A stretch of DNA of 64,000 nucleotides. It comes from Sphingomonas sp. UBA978. Its GTDB lineage: Bacteria; Pseudomonadota; Alphaproteobacteria; Sphingomonadales; Sphingomonadaceae. The first letter of the stretch is position 1. Each line of letters starts with the position of its first letter. Made by a program: the position numbers and the translations under genes. Positions 27,707 to 36,576 of this stretch are shown one piece after another. The notes below the pieces were generated by a model. It made no database searches, had not been told where the DNA came from, and was given only the letters and a program-made list of their open reading frames with translations. The DNA is taken from contig NZ_DBBS01000010.1 of the NCBI RefSeq assembly GCF_002292295.1, positions 93,907 to 157,906 on the forward strand, written 5' to 3'.

Positions 27707-28547
27707 GGGGCCGGCGTCGCTGCGGCGCGGCTTCGTCACGCCGGAGGGCGTCGACCTGCAGCTCGAGCTGGGCGGGGCCGGTACGCGCGCGGCAGCGTTC
27801 CTGATCGACGTCGGCGCGATGCTGGTCGCGCTGATCGTCGCGACGATCGCGCTCGCCTATATCGACCGGTCGACCGGTGCCGACATCGCCAAGATCCTGT
27901 GGCTGATCGGCGCCTTCCTGTTGCGCAACGGCTGGTTCGTCCTGTTCGAGATGGGCGGACGCGGCGCGACGCCGGGCAAGCGGCTGATGGGGCTGCGCGT
28001 CGTCGCGCGCGACGGGGCGCGGCTGACCGCGGGCGCGGTGCTGGCGCGCAACGCGATGCGCGAGATCGAGGTGTTCCTGCCGCTGTCCTTCCTCGGCGCG
28101 CAGGCGGCGGCGGGGACGGCGGATGCGTTCCTGACCATCTTCGCGCTGTTGTGGACGGGTATCTTCCTGTTCTTCCCGCTGTTCAACCGCGACCGGCTGC
28201 GGATCGGCGATCTGGTGGCGGGGACGTGGGTGGTGCAGACCGTGGTGCGGACGCTCGCGGTCGATCTGGCGGTGACCGCGGAACGGCCGCGCCGCCGGTT
28301 CCCGGAGGCGGCGCTGGCGCTGTACGGCGTCTACGAATTGCAGACGCTGGAGGACGTGCTGCGCGGCGGCGACCCGGTCGCGATCGGGGCGGTCGCGGCG
28401 ACGATCCGGCGCAAGGCGGGGCTGGCCGATCAGGGCGACGATGCGGCGTTCCTGACGGATTATTACACCGCACTGTGCGCGCGGCTGGAAAGCGGCCTCC
28501 TGGTCGGCCGGCGGCGTCGCGACAAGTTCGAAGGCGCGGCGCGCTAG
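27684..28547 (+). CDS. RDD-family membrane protein
   Basis: A 287-residue protein. The N-terminal half carries the RDD domain, with three or four hydrophobic helices (AAFLIDVGAMLVALIVATIALAYI, LWLIGAFLLRNGWFVLF) and the characteristic GATPGKRLMGLRVVARDG. The C-terminal 90 residues are soluble and helical. It overlaps spoIIM by 23 bases, has GGGAGGC as ribosome site, and ends the MoxR locus, converging by 4 bases (CTAG) with the sensor kinase gene. RDD proteins are linked in other bacteria to ion transport; its role here is unknown. Confidence 0.85.
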   Translation: MRIGRRTRGPASLRRGFVTPEGVDLQLELGGAGTRAAAFLIDVGAMLVALIVATIALAYIDRSTGADIAKILWLIGAFLLRNGWFVLFEMGGRGATPGKRLMGLRVVARDGARLTAGAVLARNAMREIEVFLPLSFLGAQAAAGTADAFLTIFALLWTGIFLFFPLFNRDRLRIGDLVAGTWVVQTVVRTLAVDLAVTAERPRRRFPEAALALYGVYELQTLEDVLRGGDPVAIGAVAATIRRKAGLADQGDDAAFLTDYYTALCARLESGLLVGRRRRDKFEGAAR

Positions 28548-29944
28548 AAGCGCAGGCGGACGATCAGGCCCGGCGCGGCATCCGCCAGCGTCACGCGCGC
28601 GCCGATCCGCGCCGCCGCCGAGCGGACGACGGCGAGGCCGAGGCCGCTGCCGTCGGGGCCGGCGGGGTCGCCGAGCCGGACGAAGCGCTCGAACACGCGC
28701 TCCCGGTCGGCGGCGGCGATGCCGGGGCCGTCGTCGCGCACGGACAGCAGCGTCGCGCCGTCCGCCGCGGTGGCGATGGCGACCGTCACCGTCCCGCCGG
28801 GGCGGTTGTAGCGGATGCCGTTGTCGACAAGGTTGCCGAGGATCTCGACCAGCAGGGTGCGGTGGCCGGTGACCGGCATCGGCGCATCGGGGGCGTCGAG
28901 CTGCAGCTCGACCCCCGCCTCGATCGCCGCGCCGATGCGGCGGCTGATGACGCGCACCGCCACCTCGCGCAGGTCGACGCGTTCGAGCGGCGGGGCGACG
29001 CCCGCCTCCTCGGCGCGGGCGAGCGCGAGCAGCTGCACGAGCAGCCGTTCGAGGCGGGCGACCGCGGTCGCAATCTCGTCCAGCGCCTCGCGCGAGCCGC
29101 GGCGGGCGAGCTCGATCTGCACCTTGAGCACCGACAGGGGTGTGCGCATCTGGTGCGACGCGTCGGCGGTGAAGCGCCGCGTCGCCGCGGTGGCGGTGTC
29201 GAGCTGCGCGAGCAGGCGGTCGAACGCCTCGGCGAGCGGGCGCAGTTCGAGCGGCAGCGGCCCGGCGTCGATCGGCGACAGGTCGGGCGCGGCGGGGCCG
29301 TTGCGCGCCTCCACCGCGCCGCGCAGCCGGGCGAGCGGGCGCAGGCTCCAGCCGAGCGCGGGGCGGAGCAGCAGGATGGCGATGCCGACCAGCGCGACCT
29401 CGCCGCCGAACAGCGCGATCAGCAGCCGGCGGGTGAGTGCGCGGCGGCCGTCGAGCGTCTCGGCGATCTGGACGACGACCGGGCGCTCGATCGCGGGCAG
29501 CGCGCGGCGCACCTCGGCGATGCGGATGCGCTGGCCGCGATAGCTGGCGAAGCGGAAGCGCGGCTGGTCGATCGCGAGGTCGTCGGGCGCGGGCGCGGGC
29601 AGGTCGGCATAGCCGGTGAGCAGGTCGCCGCCGACCGCGATCCGGTAATAGACGTTGTCGCGCTCGCTGTTCTCCAACATGCCGAAGGCGGCGGGCGGCA
29701 GGTCGAGCGTCACCTCGCCGCGTTCGACCTGCACCGTCTCGGCGATCGCGCCGAGCGCGCCGCCGAGCACGCGGTCGTTGGTGCGGCGGACGACGTCGGC
29801 GATCAGCGCCGCACCGGCGATGCCGAGCAGTATCGCGACGCCGAGCAGCGGCCCGATCATCGCCACCAGCAGCCGCGTCCGCAGCGCGATCGAACGCGGG
29901 GCGGTCCTCCCGCCCGTCGTCTGGCCCGTCGTCCGGCCCGTCAT
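28544..29944 (-). CDS. Sensor histidine kinase, TctE-like
   Basis: A 466-residue membrane sensor. Transmembrane helices flank a periplasmic domain of about 130 residues (RRTNDRVLGGALGAIAETV to QIAETLDGRR), TctE-like at its N-terminus. After the second helix come HAMP-like sequence, the phospho-acceptor box FTADASHQMRTPLSVL with the conserved His, the N box NLVDNGIRYN and the G boxes DDGPGI and GSGLGLAVV. It overlaps the response-regulator gene by 4 bases. Divergence from the binding protein-porin-CitMHS genes suggests that it senses an exogenous carboxylate; TctE relatives sense citrate. Ligand not proven. Confidence 0.88.
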   Translation of the reverse strand: MTGRTTGQTTGGRTAPRSIALRTRLLVAMIGPLLGVAILLGIAGAALIADVVRRTNDRVLGGALGAIAETVQVERGEVTLDLPPAAFGMLENSERDNVYYRIAVGGDLLTGYADLPAPAPDDLAIDQPRFRFASYRGQRIRIAEVRRALPAIERPVVVQIAETLDGRRALTRRLLIALFGGEVALVGIAILLLRPALGWSLRPLARLRGAVEARNGPAAPDLSPIDAGPLPLELRPLAEAFDRLLAQLDTATAATRRFTADASHQMRTPLSVLKVQIELARRGSREALDEIATAVARLERLLVQLLALARAEEAGVAPPLERVDLREVAVRVISRRIGAAIEAGVELQLDAPDAPMPVTGHRTLLVEILGNLVDNGIRYNRPGGTVTVAIATAADGATLLSVRDDGPGIAAADRERVFERFVRLGDPAGPDGSGLGLAVVRSAAARIGARVTLADAAPGLIVRLRF

Positions 29945-30606
29945 CCGGCATCTAGCAGATAGCCGACGCCGCGGATCGTGCGGATCTGCGGGCCGTCGGG
30001 GGCGAGCTTGCTGCGCAGCCGGGTGACGTTGACCTCGATCGCATTGGGGCCGACCGGCTCGTCATAGCCGAACACCTCGGCGAGCAGCAGCTCGCGCGGC
30101 ACGACCTGTCCCGCCCGGGTGGCGAGCGCGTCGAGCACCGCCCATTCGCGCCGGCGCAGGTCGAGCGCGCGGCCGGCGACCTCCGCCTGGCCCGACGAAC
30201 GGTTGAGCGTCAGCGCGCCGATCGTCACCGCCGCCGCCGGATCGCCGCCGCGCCGCCGCCCGAGCGCGCGGACGCGGGCCTCCAGCTCGACCGGTTCGAA
30301 CGGCTTGCGCAGATAATCGTCGGCGCCGAGGTCGAGCCCGCGCACCCGGTCGTCGAGCGCGTCGCGCGCGGTCAGCATCAGCACCGGCACCCGCTCGCCG
30401 CGCCGCCGCAGCCGTTCGAGCACGGTGAAGCCGTCGATATCGGGCAGGCCGACGTCGAGGATGACCAGCGCATAGGGTTCGCCCGACACCAAGGTCAGCG
30501 CCTCCTCGCCGCTGGCGGTGTGATCGACCGCATGGCCGCTGGCGCGCAGCAGCGCGGCGATGCTGCGGGCGAGCGCGGCATCATCCTCGATCATCAGGAT
30601 CCGCAC
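29941..30606 (-). CDS. Response regulator, OmpR/TctD-like
   Basis: A 221-residue two-domain regulator: receiver domain with acidic pair (MIEDDAAL), phosphorylation Asp in VILDVGLPDIDG, Thr in LMLTARD and Lys in YLRKPF. A winged-helix effector follows, ending NAIEVNVTRLRSKL and IRTIRGVGYLLDAG. Start GTG 30606 directly precedes RILMIEDD; GTG 30615 is equally possible and neither has a clear ribosome site. First gene of the minus-strand pair, with about 95 bp to the divergent transport operon, its likely target. Confidence 0.88.
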   Translation of the reverse strand: MRILMIEDDAALARSIAALLRASGHAVDHTASGEEALTLVSGEPYALVILDVGLPDIDGFTVLERLRRRGERVPVLMLTARDALDDRVRGLDLGADDYLRKPFEPVELEARVRALGRRRGGDPAAAVTIGALTLNRSSGQAEVAGRALDLRRREWAVLDALATRAGQVVPRELLLAEVFGYDEPVGPNAIEVNVTRLRSKLAPDGPQIRTIRGVGYLLDAG

Positions 30607-30701
30607 GGGCGACACCGGTGAAAGGTTGCTGACAGGTGCGCCTCGTATTCCACGGTGGCAGCTTATCCGATCACAGAAGCGGAAAAGCGAGAGGAGCCGG
30701 G

Positions 30702-31790
30702 ATGAGGTCTGTCCTATTTCTGACGATGACGTGGCTGACGGTCGCCGTACCGGCGCAGGCCCAGTTGCGCCCCGAGTCGCGTCCGGCCGGCTATCCACGC
30801 TCCTATGACGCGCTGATCGCGACGGCGAAGGCGGAGCGCGGGCTCACCATCTACGGCAATGCCGATCGCGCCGAGCTGGTCGGCGTCGTCGCCGCCTTCC
30901 GCCGCGCCTATCCGGGCATCGCGGTGCGCTACGCCGATCTCGGCTCGCTCGACATCTATCGCCGGCTGGTCACCGAGACGCGGGCGAAGCGCCCCTCCGC
31001 CGACCTCGTCTGGTCGTCGGCGATGGCGTTGCAGGTCAAGCTCATCAACGACGGCTATGCGCAGGGCTATGCCAGCCCGGAAAAGCCGGCGCTGCCGCCG
31101 CAGGCGGTGTGGAAGAACATGGGCTATGGCGTCACCGCCGAGCCGATCGGCATCGTCTACAACCGCCGTCTGATCCCCGATGCGCAGATGCCGCGCAGCC
31201 ATGCCGCGCTGGAGGCGATGCTGCGCCGGCGGCGGGTCGCGTTCACCGGCAAGGTGACGACCTTCGACCCCGCCCGTTCCAACGTCGGCTATCTCTATCT
31301 GGCGCAGGACATGGCGATCACCCGCGACAGCCGCGCGCTGCTGCGCAGCATCGCGGCGACGAAGCCGGTGCTGCAGGCGAACACCGAACCGATGCTCGCC
31401 GCGGTCGCCGCGGGGAAGCAGGCGATCGCCTATAACGTCATCGGATCCTATGCGCTGGAACAGGCGAAGCGCGATCCCCGGCTGGGCGTCGTCCTGCCCG
31501 CGGATTACACCATCGTCACCTCGCGCATCGCCTTCATCGCGCGCGATGCGCGGGCGCCGGCCAGCGCGCGGCTGTTCCTCGATTTCCTGCTGTCGCGGCG
31601 CGGCCAGAGCCTGCTCGCCGCGCGCAGCCTGTGGCCGGTGCGCACCGACGTGCCGGCGCGGCGGCTGCCCGCGGCGCAGGCGCGCCCGATCCGCGTCGGG
31701 CCGCAATTGCTCGTCCACCTCGACCGCATCACCCGCCAGCGCTTCCTGCGCGACTGGCAGGCGATCCTTGCCGGAGCCCCGACCCCATGA
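30702..31790 (+). CDS. Periplasmic substrate-binding protein (AfuA/PgtC-like), orphan
   Basis: A 362-residue binding protein with signal peptide (VLFLTMTWLTVAVPAQAQ). Lobe motifs include GLTIYGNAD, SADLVWSSAMALQVKL, GYGVTAEPIGIVYNRR and SYALEQAKRDPRLGVVLPADYTIVTSRIAFI, typical of the iron(III)/phosphoglycerate-type binding-protein cluster. GAGGAG precedes ATG 30702. No ABC permease or ATPase is nearby; instead a porin and a secondary transporter follow. A PgtC-like role, presenting ligand to the divergently encoded sensor kinase, is an attractive inference. The stop overlaps the porin start (ATGA). Confidence 0.8.
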   Translation: MRSVLFLTMTWLTVAVPAQAQLRPESRPAGYPRSYDALIATAKAERGLTIYGNADRAELVGVVAAFRRAYPGIAVRYADLGSLDIYRRLVTETRAKRPSADLVWSSAMALQVKLINDGYAQGYASPEKPALPPQAVWKNMGYGVTAEPIGIVYNRRLIPDAQMPRSHAALEAMLRRRRVAFTGKVTTFDPARSNVGYLYLAQDMAITRDSRALLRSIAATKPVLQANTEPMLAAVAAGKQAIAYNVIGSYALEQAKRDPRLGVVLPADYTIVTSRIAFIARDARAPASARLFLDFLLSRRGQSLLAARSLWPVRTDVPARRLPAAQARPIRVGPQLLVHLDRITRQRFLRDWQAILAGAPTP

Positions 31791-33259
31791 TCCTGCGTAC
31801 CGGGAGCGCCCTGTTGGCGCTCGTCATCGCCACGCCTGCGCTCGCGCAGACGCCGAGCCCGTCCGACCTCGCCGACCTCGTCCGCGCCCAGGCGGCGGAG
31901 ATCGCGACGCTGAAGGCGCGGCTCGACCGGCTGGAGGGGCAGCAGACGGCGGTGGCCGCACCGGCACCGGCACCTGTGCCCACCCCGCCGCAGGTCGCGC
32001 AGGCCGCCGAGCCGCGCCGGACGGTGCCGTTCGCGCCGCAGCTCGTGCCGCCCGGGCCCGCCGACCGCGACGTGACGCAGGCACTGGCGGCGCGCGACAA
32101 TCCATCGGGGATCACCACCGAATGGGGATCGGGGCTGCCGGTGTTCCACTCGGCGGACGGCGTCTACACGTTCAAGCCGCGCGGTCGCATCCTCGCCGAC
32201 GTCAGCAGCACCTTCGGGTCGAAGTCCGACACGCGCAACCTGACGACCACCGGCATGCGCGCGCTGCGCCTCGGCCTCGAAGGCGGGGTCGGCACGCATT
32301 TCTTCTACCAGATGGAGGCGGATTTCTCGGAGAACGAGGTCGACGTCGTCACCGCCTTCATGGGCTGGCGCGACCGGATCCGGCCGGGCCTCGATTACGA
32401 TGTACGCGCCGGGCACCTGTTCAACGACCGCGGCTTCGAAGGATCGACGGGGTCGGATTCGACGCCGTTCCTCGAACGCACCACGGTCGCCACCGCGATC
32501 ATCCCGCAGCGCGGCTTCTACGGCATCGGCATCATGCCGCGGCTGTTCTGGAAGACCGGCCACGCCTCGCTGACCGTCACCGGCGACCGGGTCGACGGCA
32601 CGCAGGCGGTCAGCGACGGGCGCACGGTGCTGGGCCGCGCCCATTGGAATCCGGTCAAGACCGACGACACGGTGCTGCATCTGGGCCTCTGGGGCTTCGA
32701 CGAGAGCCTGTCGTCCGCCGCGACGACGCTGACCCGCAACACGGTGATCGGCGGACGGTTCAACGGCGGCCTGCGGGTGTCGACCGGGCCGCTGCTCGGC
32801 GGCACCGGCACGACCGGCTACGGCCTCGAATTCGGCGGCTATCGCGGGCCGGTGTGGGTGATGGCGGAGGCCGGTCGCCGCGACGCCCGTCTTGACGCCG
32901 GGCGCCACGATTTCACCAGCAAGGCGTGGAGCCTGTCGGGCGGGTTCTTCCTCACCGGCGACCTGCCGCCGTACAATCCGCGGCTCGGCAGCTTCGGCCA
33001 GCCCAAGGTGCTCAAGCCCACCTTCGACGGCGGTCCGGGCGCGATCGAGCTGACCGCGCGCTACGAAAGCCTCGATTACACCGACCTCGTTACCGGCGGC
33101 GAGGGCTGGGCGGGGACGCTGGGCGTCAACTGGTATCTCAACAGCTTCACCCGGTTCCAGGTCAACGCGATCCACTGGAACACCGACAACCGCAGCGGCG
33201 CGGTGACCGGCAGCGACGACGGCGAAACCGTCAGTGCCCGCGTCGCCGTGACCTTCTGA
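31787..33259 (+). CDS. OprO/OprP-type porin
   Basis: Outer-membrane channel of 490 residues. The signal peptide (LLALVIATPALAQ) is followed by a short coiled-coil (AQAAEIATLKARLDRLEGQ), a Pro/Ala linker and a beta-barrel with the phosphate-selective-porin pattern (FKPRGRILADVS, LRLGLEGGVGTHFFYQMEADFSE, RAGHLFNDRGFEGSTGSDSTPFLER), ending in a phenylalanine. The N-terminal coiled coil is common in alphaproteobacterial OprP-like porins. Co-transcription with CitMHS suggests a carboxylate or anion channel rather than phosphate; this is inference. Confidence 0.85.
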   Translation: MILRTGSALLALVIATPALAQTPSPSDLADLVRAQAAEIATLKARLDRLEGQQTAVAAPAPAPVPTPPQVAQAAEPRRTVPFAPQLVPPGPADRDVTQALAARDNPSGITTEWGSGLPVFHSADGVYTFKPRGRILADVSSTFGSKSDTRNLTTTGMRALRLGLEGGVGTHFFYQMEADFSENEVDVVTAFMGWRDRIRPGLDYDVRAGHLFNDRGFEGSTGSDSTPFLERTTVATAIIPQRGFYGIGIMPRLFWKTGHASLTVTGDRVDGTQAVSDGRTVLGRAHWNPVKTDDTVLHLGLWGFDESLSSAATTLTRNTVIGGRFNGGLRVSTGPLLGGTGTTGYGLEFGGYRGPVWVMAEAGRRDARLDAGRHDFTSKAWSLSGGFFLTGDLPPYNPRLGSFGQPKVLKPTFDGGPGAIELTARYESLDYTDLVTGGEGWAGTLGVNWYLNSFTRFQVNAIHWNTDNRSGAVTGSDDGETVSARVAVTF

Positions 33260-33287
33260 CCTTTTCGACATCGAGGACCTAACGCCC

Positions 33288-34592
33288 ATGAACCTGGCGC
33301 TGCTCGGCTTCCTGATGGTGGCCACCTTCATGACGCTCATCATGACCCGGCGGATGACGCCGCTGGTCGCGCTGATCGTCATCCCGACGATCTTCGGCAT
33401 CGTCGCCGGCCAGGCCGCGGGCCTGGGCGACATGATGATCGACGGGATCAAGAACCTCGCGCCGACCGGCGTGATGCTGCTGTTCGCGATCCTGTTCTTC
33501 TCGACGATGACCGATACCGGATTGTTCGATCCGCTGGTCGGCAAGCTCATCCGGCTGGTCCATGGCGACCCGACCCGCATCCTGCTGGGGACGGTGGTGC
33601 TGTGCGCGCTGGTCAGCCTCGATGGCGACGGGTCGACGACCTATATCATCACGATCGCCGCGCTGCTGCCGCTCTACAAGCGCTACGACATGAACCGGCT
33701 GTACCTGTGCTGCCTGTTGATGGCGACCAGCGGCATCATGAACCTGACGCCATGGGGCGGGCCGACCGCGCGCGCGGCGAGCGCGCTGAAGCTCGATCCG
33801 GCGACGCTGTTCCTGCCGCTGATCCCCGGGATGATCGCAGGGCTCGCCGGCCTGCTCGCGCTCGCCGTGTGGTTCGGCCGCAAGGAGCGCGCGCGCATCG
33901 GTACGGTCGAGACGCGCGAGGAGGCGGAGTTCACCGGCATGGCCGTGTCGCAATATCCCGAGGCGCGGCGGCCGCGGCTGATCTGGTTCAACGGGCTGCT
34001 GGTGGTGACGCTGCTGACGCTGCTAGTCTGGGGGCTGCTGCCGCTGTCGGTGCTGATGATGATCGCCTTCGCGATCGCGATGATCGTCAATTATCCCGGC
34101 GTCGCCGAACAGAAGGAGCGGATCGCCGCGCATGCCGGCAACGTGCTGTCGGTCGTGTCGCTGATCTTCGCCGCGGGCATCTTCACCGGCATCCTCGGCG
34201 GCACCGGCATGGTCGAGGCGATGAGCAAGGAGGTGGTCGGCATGATCCCGCCGGCGCTGGGGCCGTATATGGCGCCGATCACCGCCGCGCTGAGCCTGCC
34301 CTTCACCTTCTTCATCTCCAACGACGCCTTCTATTTCGGGATGCTGCCGATCCTGGCGGAGGCGGGCGCGCATTACGGCGTGTCGCCGATGGCGATCGCG
34401 CGCGCGTCGCTGATGGGGCAGCCGGTGCATCTGCTCAGCCCGCTGGTGCCCTCGACCTATCTGCTCGTCAGCCTCGCCGGCATCGACCTGGCCGACCATC
34501 AAAGGTTCACGCTGCTGCCCGCCACGCTGGTGTGCGTCGTGATGACGCTGGTCGGCATGATCGCGCTCGCCTTTCCATTCGTGGCGGGCTGA
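33288..34592 (+). CDS. CitMHS-family citrate/carboxylate transporter
   Basis: A 434-residue inner-membrane secondary transporter with about 11-12 helices. CitMHS landmarks include FLMVATFMTLIMTRRMTPLVALI, LDGDGSTTYIITIAALLPLY, GIMNLTPWGGPTARAASAL and FISNDAFYFGMLPILAEAG. The family imports citrate complexed with divalent metal using protons. The ATG at 33288 lies 28 bp after the porin stop. It completes a route: porin, periplasm, inner membrane. The actual carboxylate is not certain. Confidence 0.9.
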   Translation: MNLALLGFLMVATFMTLIMTRRMTPLVALIVIPTIFGIVAGQAAGLGDMMIDGIKNLAPTGVMLLFAILFFSTMTDTGLFDPLVGKLIRLVHGDPTRILLGTVVLCALVSLDGDGSTTYIITIAALLPLYKRYDMNRLYLCCLLMATSGIMNLTPWGGPTARAASALKLDPATLFLPLIPGMIAGLAGLLALAVWFGRKERARIGTVETREEAEFTGMAVSQYPEARRPRLIWFNGLLVVTLLTLLVWGLLPLSVLMMIAFAIAMIVNYPGVAEQKERIAAHAGNVLSVVSLIFAAGIFTGILGGTGMVEAMSKEVVGMIPPALGPYMAPITAALSLPFTFFISNDAFYFGMLPILAEAGAHYGVSPMAIARASLMGQPVHLLSPLVPSTYLLVSLAGIDLADHQRFTLLPATLVCVVMTLVGMIALAFPFVAG

Positions 34593-34594
34593 GC

Positions 34595-35275
34595 GTGGCG
34601 GCGCTTCGCAGAAGTCACGCGGATCACCCGCGTGCGCCGTTGATGCTGCTGCCCGCGATGGGCTGCGACGGGCAATTATGGGCGCGGCAGATCATGGATC
34701 TGGGCGACGTCGCCGAGCCCGAGTTCGGCGACCTGTCGCAGGATGCGACGATCGCGGCGATGGCGGCGCGGGTGCTCGCCGATGCGCCGCCGCGCTTCGC
34801 GGTCGCGGGCGTCAGCCTGGGCGGGTATGTCGCGCTCGAGCTGCTGCGGCAGGCGCCGGCGCGGGTGACGCGCATCGCGCTGTTCGGCACGCGCGCGTCG
34901 ATGGAGGCCCGGACGCGCTCGGTCGCCGATCAGGGATCGATCGCGACCGCGCCGCATGCCGACCCGCAGCTGTCGGCGATCGTCAGCGGCCCGGCGGCGG
35001 CGATGGCGGAGCGCGTCGGCCCCGCCGTCTTCGCCCGCCAGCAGCGCGCCCTGCTCGCCCGTCCCGACATCGCCGAGGCGATCGCGGCGATCCGCGTGCC
35101 GACGCTGGTCGCGGTCGGCGATCGCGACCGCATCTGCACGCCCGACGATGCGCTGGCGTTGGCGAAGCTGATCCCGCACGCGCATTTCCACATGCTGCGG
35201 TCCTGCGGGCATCTGTCGCCGATGGAGCGGCCGGGCGAGGTGACGCAATTGCTGCGCGACTGGCTGCGCGGCTAG
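34595..35275 (+). CDS. Alpha/beta hydrolase
   Basis: A 226-residue alpha/beta-hydrolase-fold protein without signal peptide. Nucleophile elbow VAGVSLGGYVAL (Ser), acid in VGDRDRICTPDD, and His in LRSCGHLSPMERPGEV complete a triad; the oxyanion region is LMLLPAMGCDGQLW. GTG 34595, two bases after the CitMHS stop, is the only plausible start, implying coupling with the transporter. It may hydrolyse an ester or lactone form of the imported acid; the substrate is unknown. Confidence 0.75.
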   Translation: MAALRRSHADHPRAPLMLLPAMGCDGQLWARQIMDLGDVAEPEFGDLSQDATIAAMAARVLADAPPRFAVAGVSLGGYVALELLRQAPARVTRIALFGTRASMEARTRSVADQGSIATAPHADPQLSAIVSGPAAAMAERVGPAVFARQQRALLARPDIAEAIAAIRVPTLVAVGDRDRICTPDDALALAKLIPHAHFHMLRSCGHLSPMERPGEVTQLLRDWLRG

Positions 35276-35348
35276 CGGCGTCATAACCGCTTGCGCGCCG
35301 GGGGGCGGGGCATCCAGAAGGGTGTCCGTTCCCCGAAAGGACCTGCGC

Positions 35349-36548
35349 ATGCTGTCGTCGCTGTTGCCCGCCCTGTTGCTCGCCGCCGCACCGGCTCCCG
35401 CCGCCTGTCCGTGGCAGGCGAGCTGGGGAACGTCGGTGATGCAGCCGGGGGCCGATTCGACCCTGCCTGCCGGCCGGCTCGCCGATGCGACGTTGCGGCA
35501 GGTGATGCGGGTCAGCGTCGGCGGCGACAGCGTGCGGGTGCGGCTGTCCAATGCCTTCGGCCGCGCGCCGCTGCGCATCGACGGTGCCGCGATCGGCCGG
35601 GTCGCGGCGAACACCGCCGCGACACTGGCGCCGGGCAGCAGCCGCGCGCTGACCTTCGCCGGGCGCGCCGACGTGCTGATCCCCGCGGGCGCCGACTGGT
35701 GGAGCGATCCGGTCTCGCTGCCGGTCGCCGCCTTCGCCGATCTGGCGGTCAGCCTGCATCTGCCCGCGGATCCCGAGGGGCAGACCGGCCATCCCGGATC
35801 GCGCGCCACGTCCTATCTGGCGAAGGGCGCGCATGTCGCCGACACCGCGCTGCCGGGCGCGGACACGACGCCGCACTGGTACTTCGTCGGCGGGATCGAA
35901 GTGCGCCGCTGCGGCAGCGCGCGCGGGATCGTCGCGTTCGGCGATTCGATCACCGACGGCCATGGCGTGGCGATCGATTCGAACGGGCGCTGGACCGACG
36001 TGCTCGCGCGCCGGCTGGGCGGCCGTCGGGCGGTGGTCAACCAGGGGATCAGCGGCAACCGCATCCTGCGCGACGGCACCGGGCCGAACGCGCTCGCCCG
36101 CTTCGAACGCGACGTGCTGTCGCAGGCGGGCGTCGGCCATGTCGTGCTGCTGGAGGGGATCAACGACGTCGGCGTGCTGCAGCGCGACGCCCCGGCGGGC
36201 GTCGGCGAACAGGATGCGCTGATCGCGCAGGTGACGGCGGGCTATGCGCAGATGGTCGCGCGGGCGCACCAGCGCGGGATCCGGGTCTATGGCGGTACGA
36301 TCCTGCCGTTCATGGCGAACCGCTATTACCATCCCGACGCGGCGTCGGAGCGGATGCGCCAGGCGATCAACGCCTGGATCCGCACCCCCGGCCATTTCGA
36401 TGCGGTGATCGATTTCGACGCGGCGCTGCGCGATCCGGCCCGCCCCGCCTATCTCGCCCCCGCCTATGACAGCGGCGACGGCCTGCACCCCGGCGCCGCC
36501 GGCTATCGCGCTATGGCGGACGCGGTGCCGGTGACGCTGTTCCGCTAG
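35349..36548 (+). CDS. Secreted SGNH/GDSL-type esterase
   Basis: A 399-residue secreted esterase. The signal peptide (LLPALLLAAAPAPAA) and an N-terminal beta-rich domain (about 25-180) precede an SGNH domain: IVAFGDSITDGHG (Ser block), NQGISGNRIL (Gly), LEGINDVG (Asn) and GDGLHPGAAGYRAMA (Asp/His). ATG 35349 follows GAAAGGACC. The architecture occurs in putative acetylxylan or carbohydrate esterases of sphingomonads. Its place beside the xylose operon, tail to tail with xylA, supports a role in deacetylating xylan, though no operator is seen upstream. Confidence 0.8.
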   Translation: MLSSLLPALLLAAAPAPAACPWQASWGTSVMQPGADSTLPAGRLADATLRQVMRVSVGGDSVRVRLSNAFGRAPLRIDGAAIGRVAANTAATLAPGSSRALTFAGRADVLIPAGADWWSDPVSLPVAAFADLAVSLHLPADPEGQTGHPGSRATSYLAKGAHVADTALPGADTTPHWYFVGGIEVRRCGSARGIVAFGDSITDGHGVAIDSNGRWTDVLARRLGGRRAVVNQGISGNRILRDGTGPNALARFERDVLSQAGVGHVVLLEGINDVGVLQRDAPAGVGEQDALIAQVTAGYAQMVARAHQRGIRVYGGTILPFMANRYYHPDAASERMRQAINAWIRTPGHFDAVIDFDAALRDPARPAYLAPAYDSGDGLHPGAAGYRAMADAVPVTLFR

Positions 36549-36576
36549 CGTCGACCGGCACCGCCGTCCGGATCGG

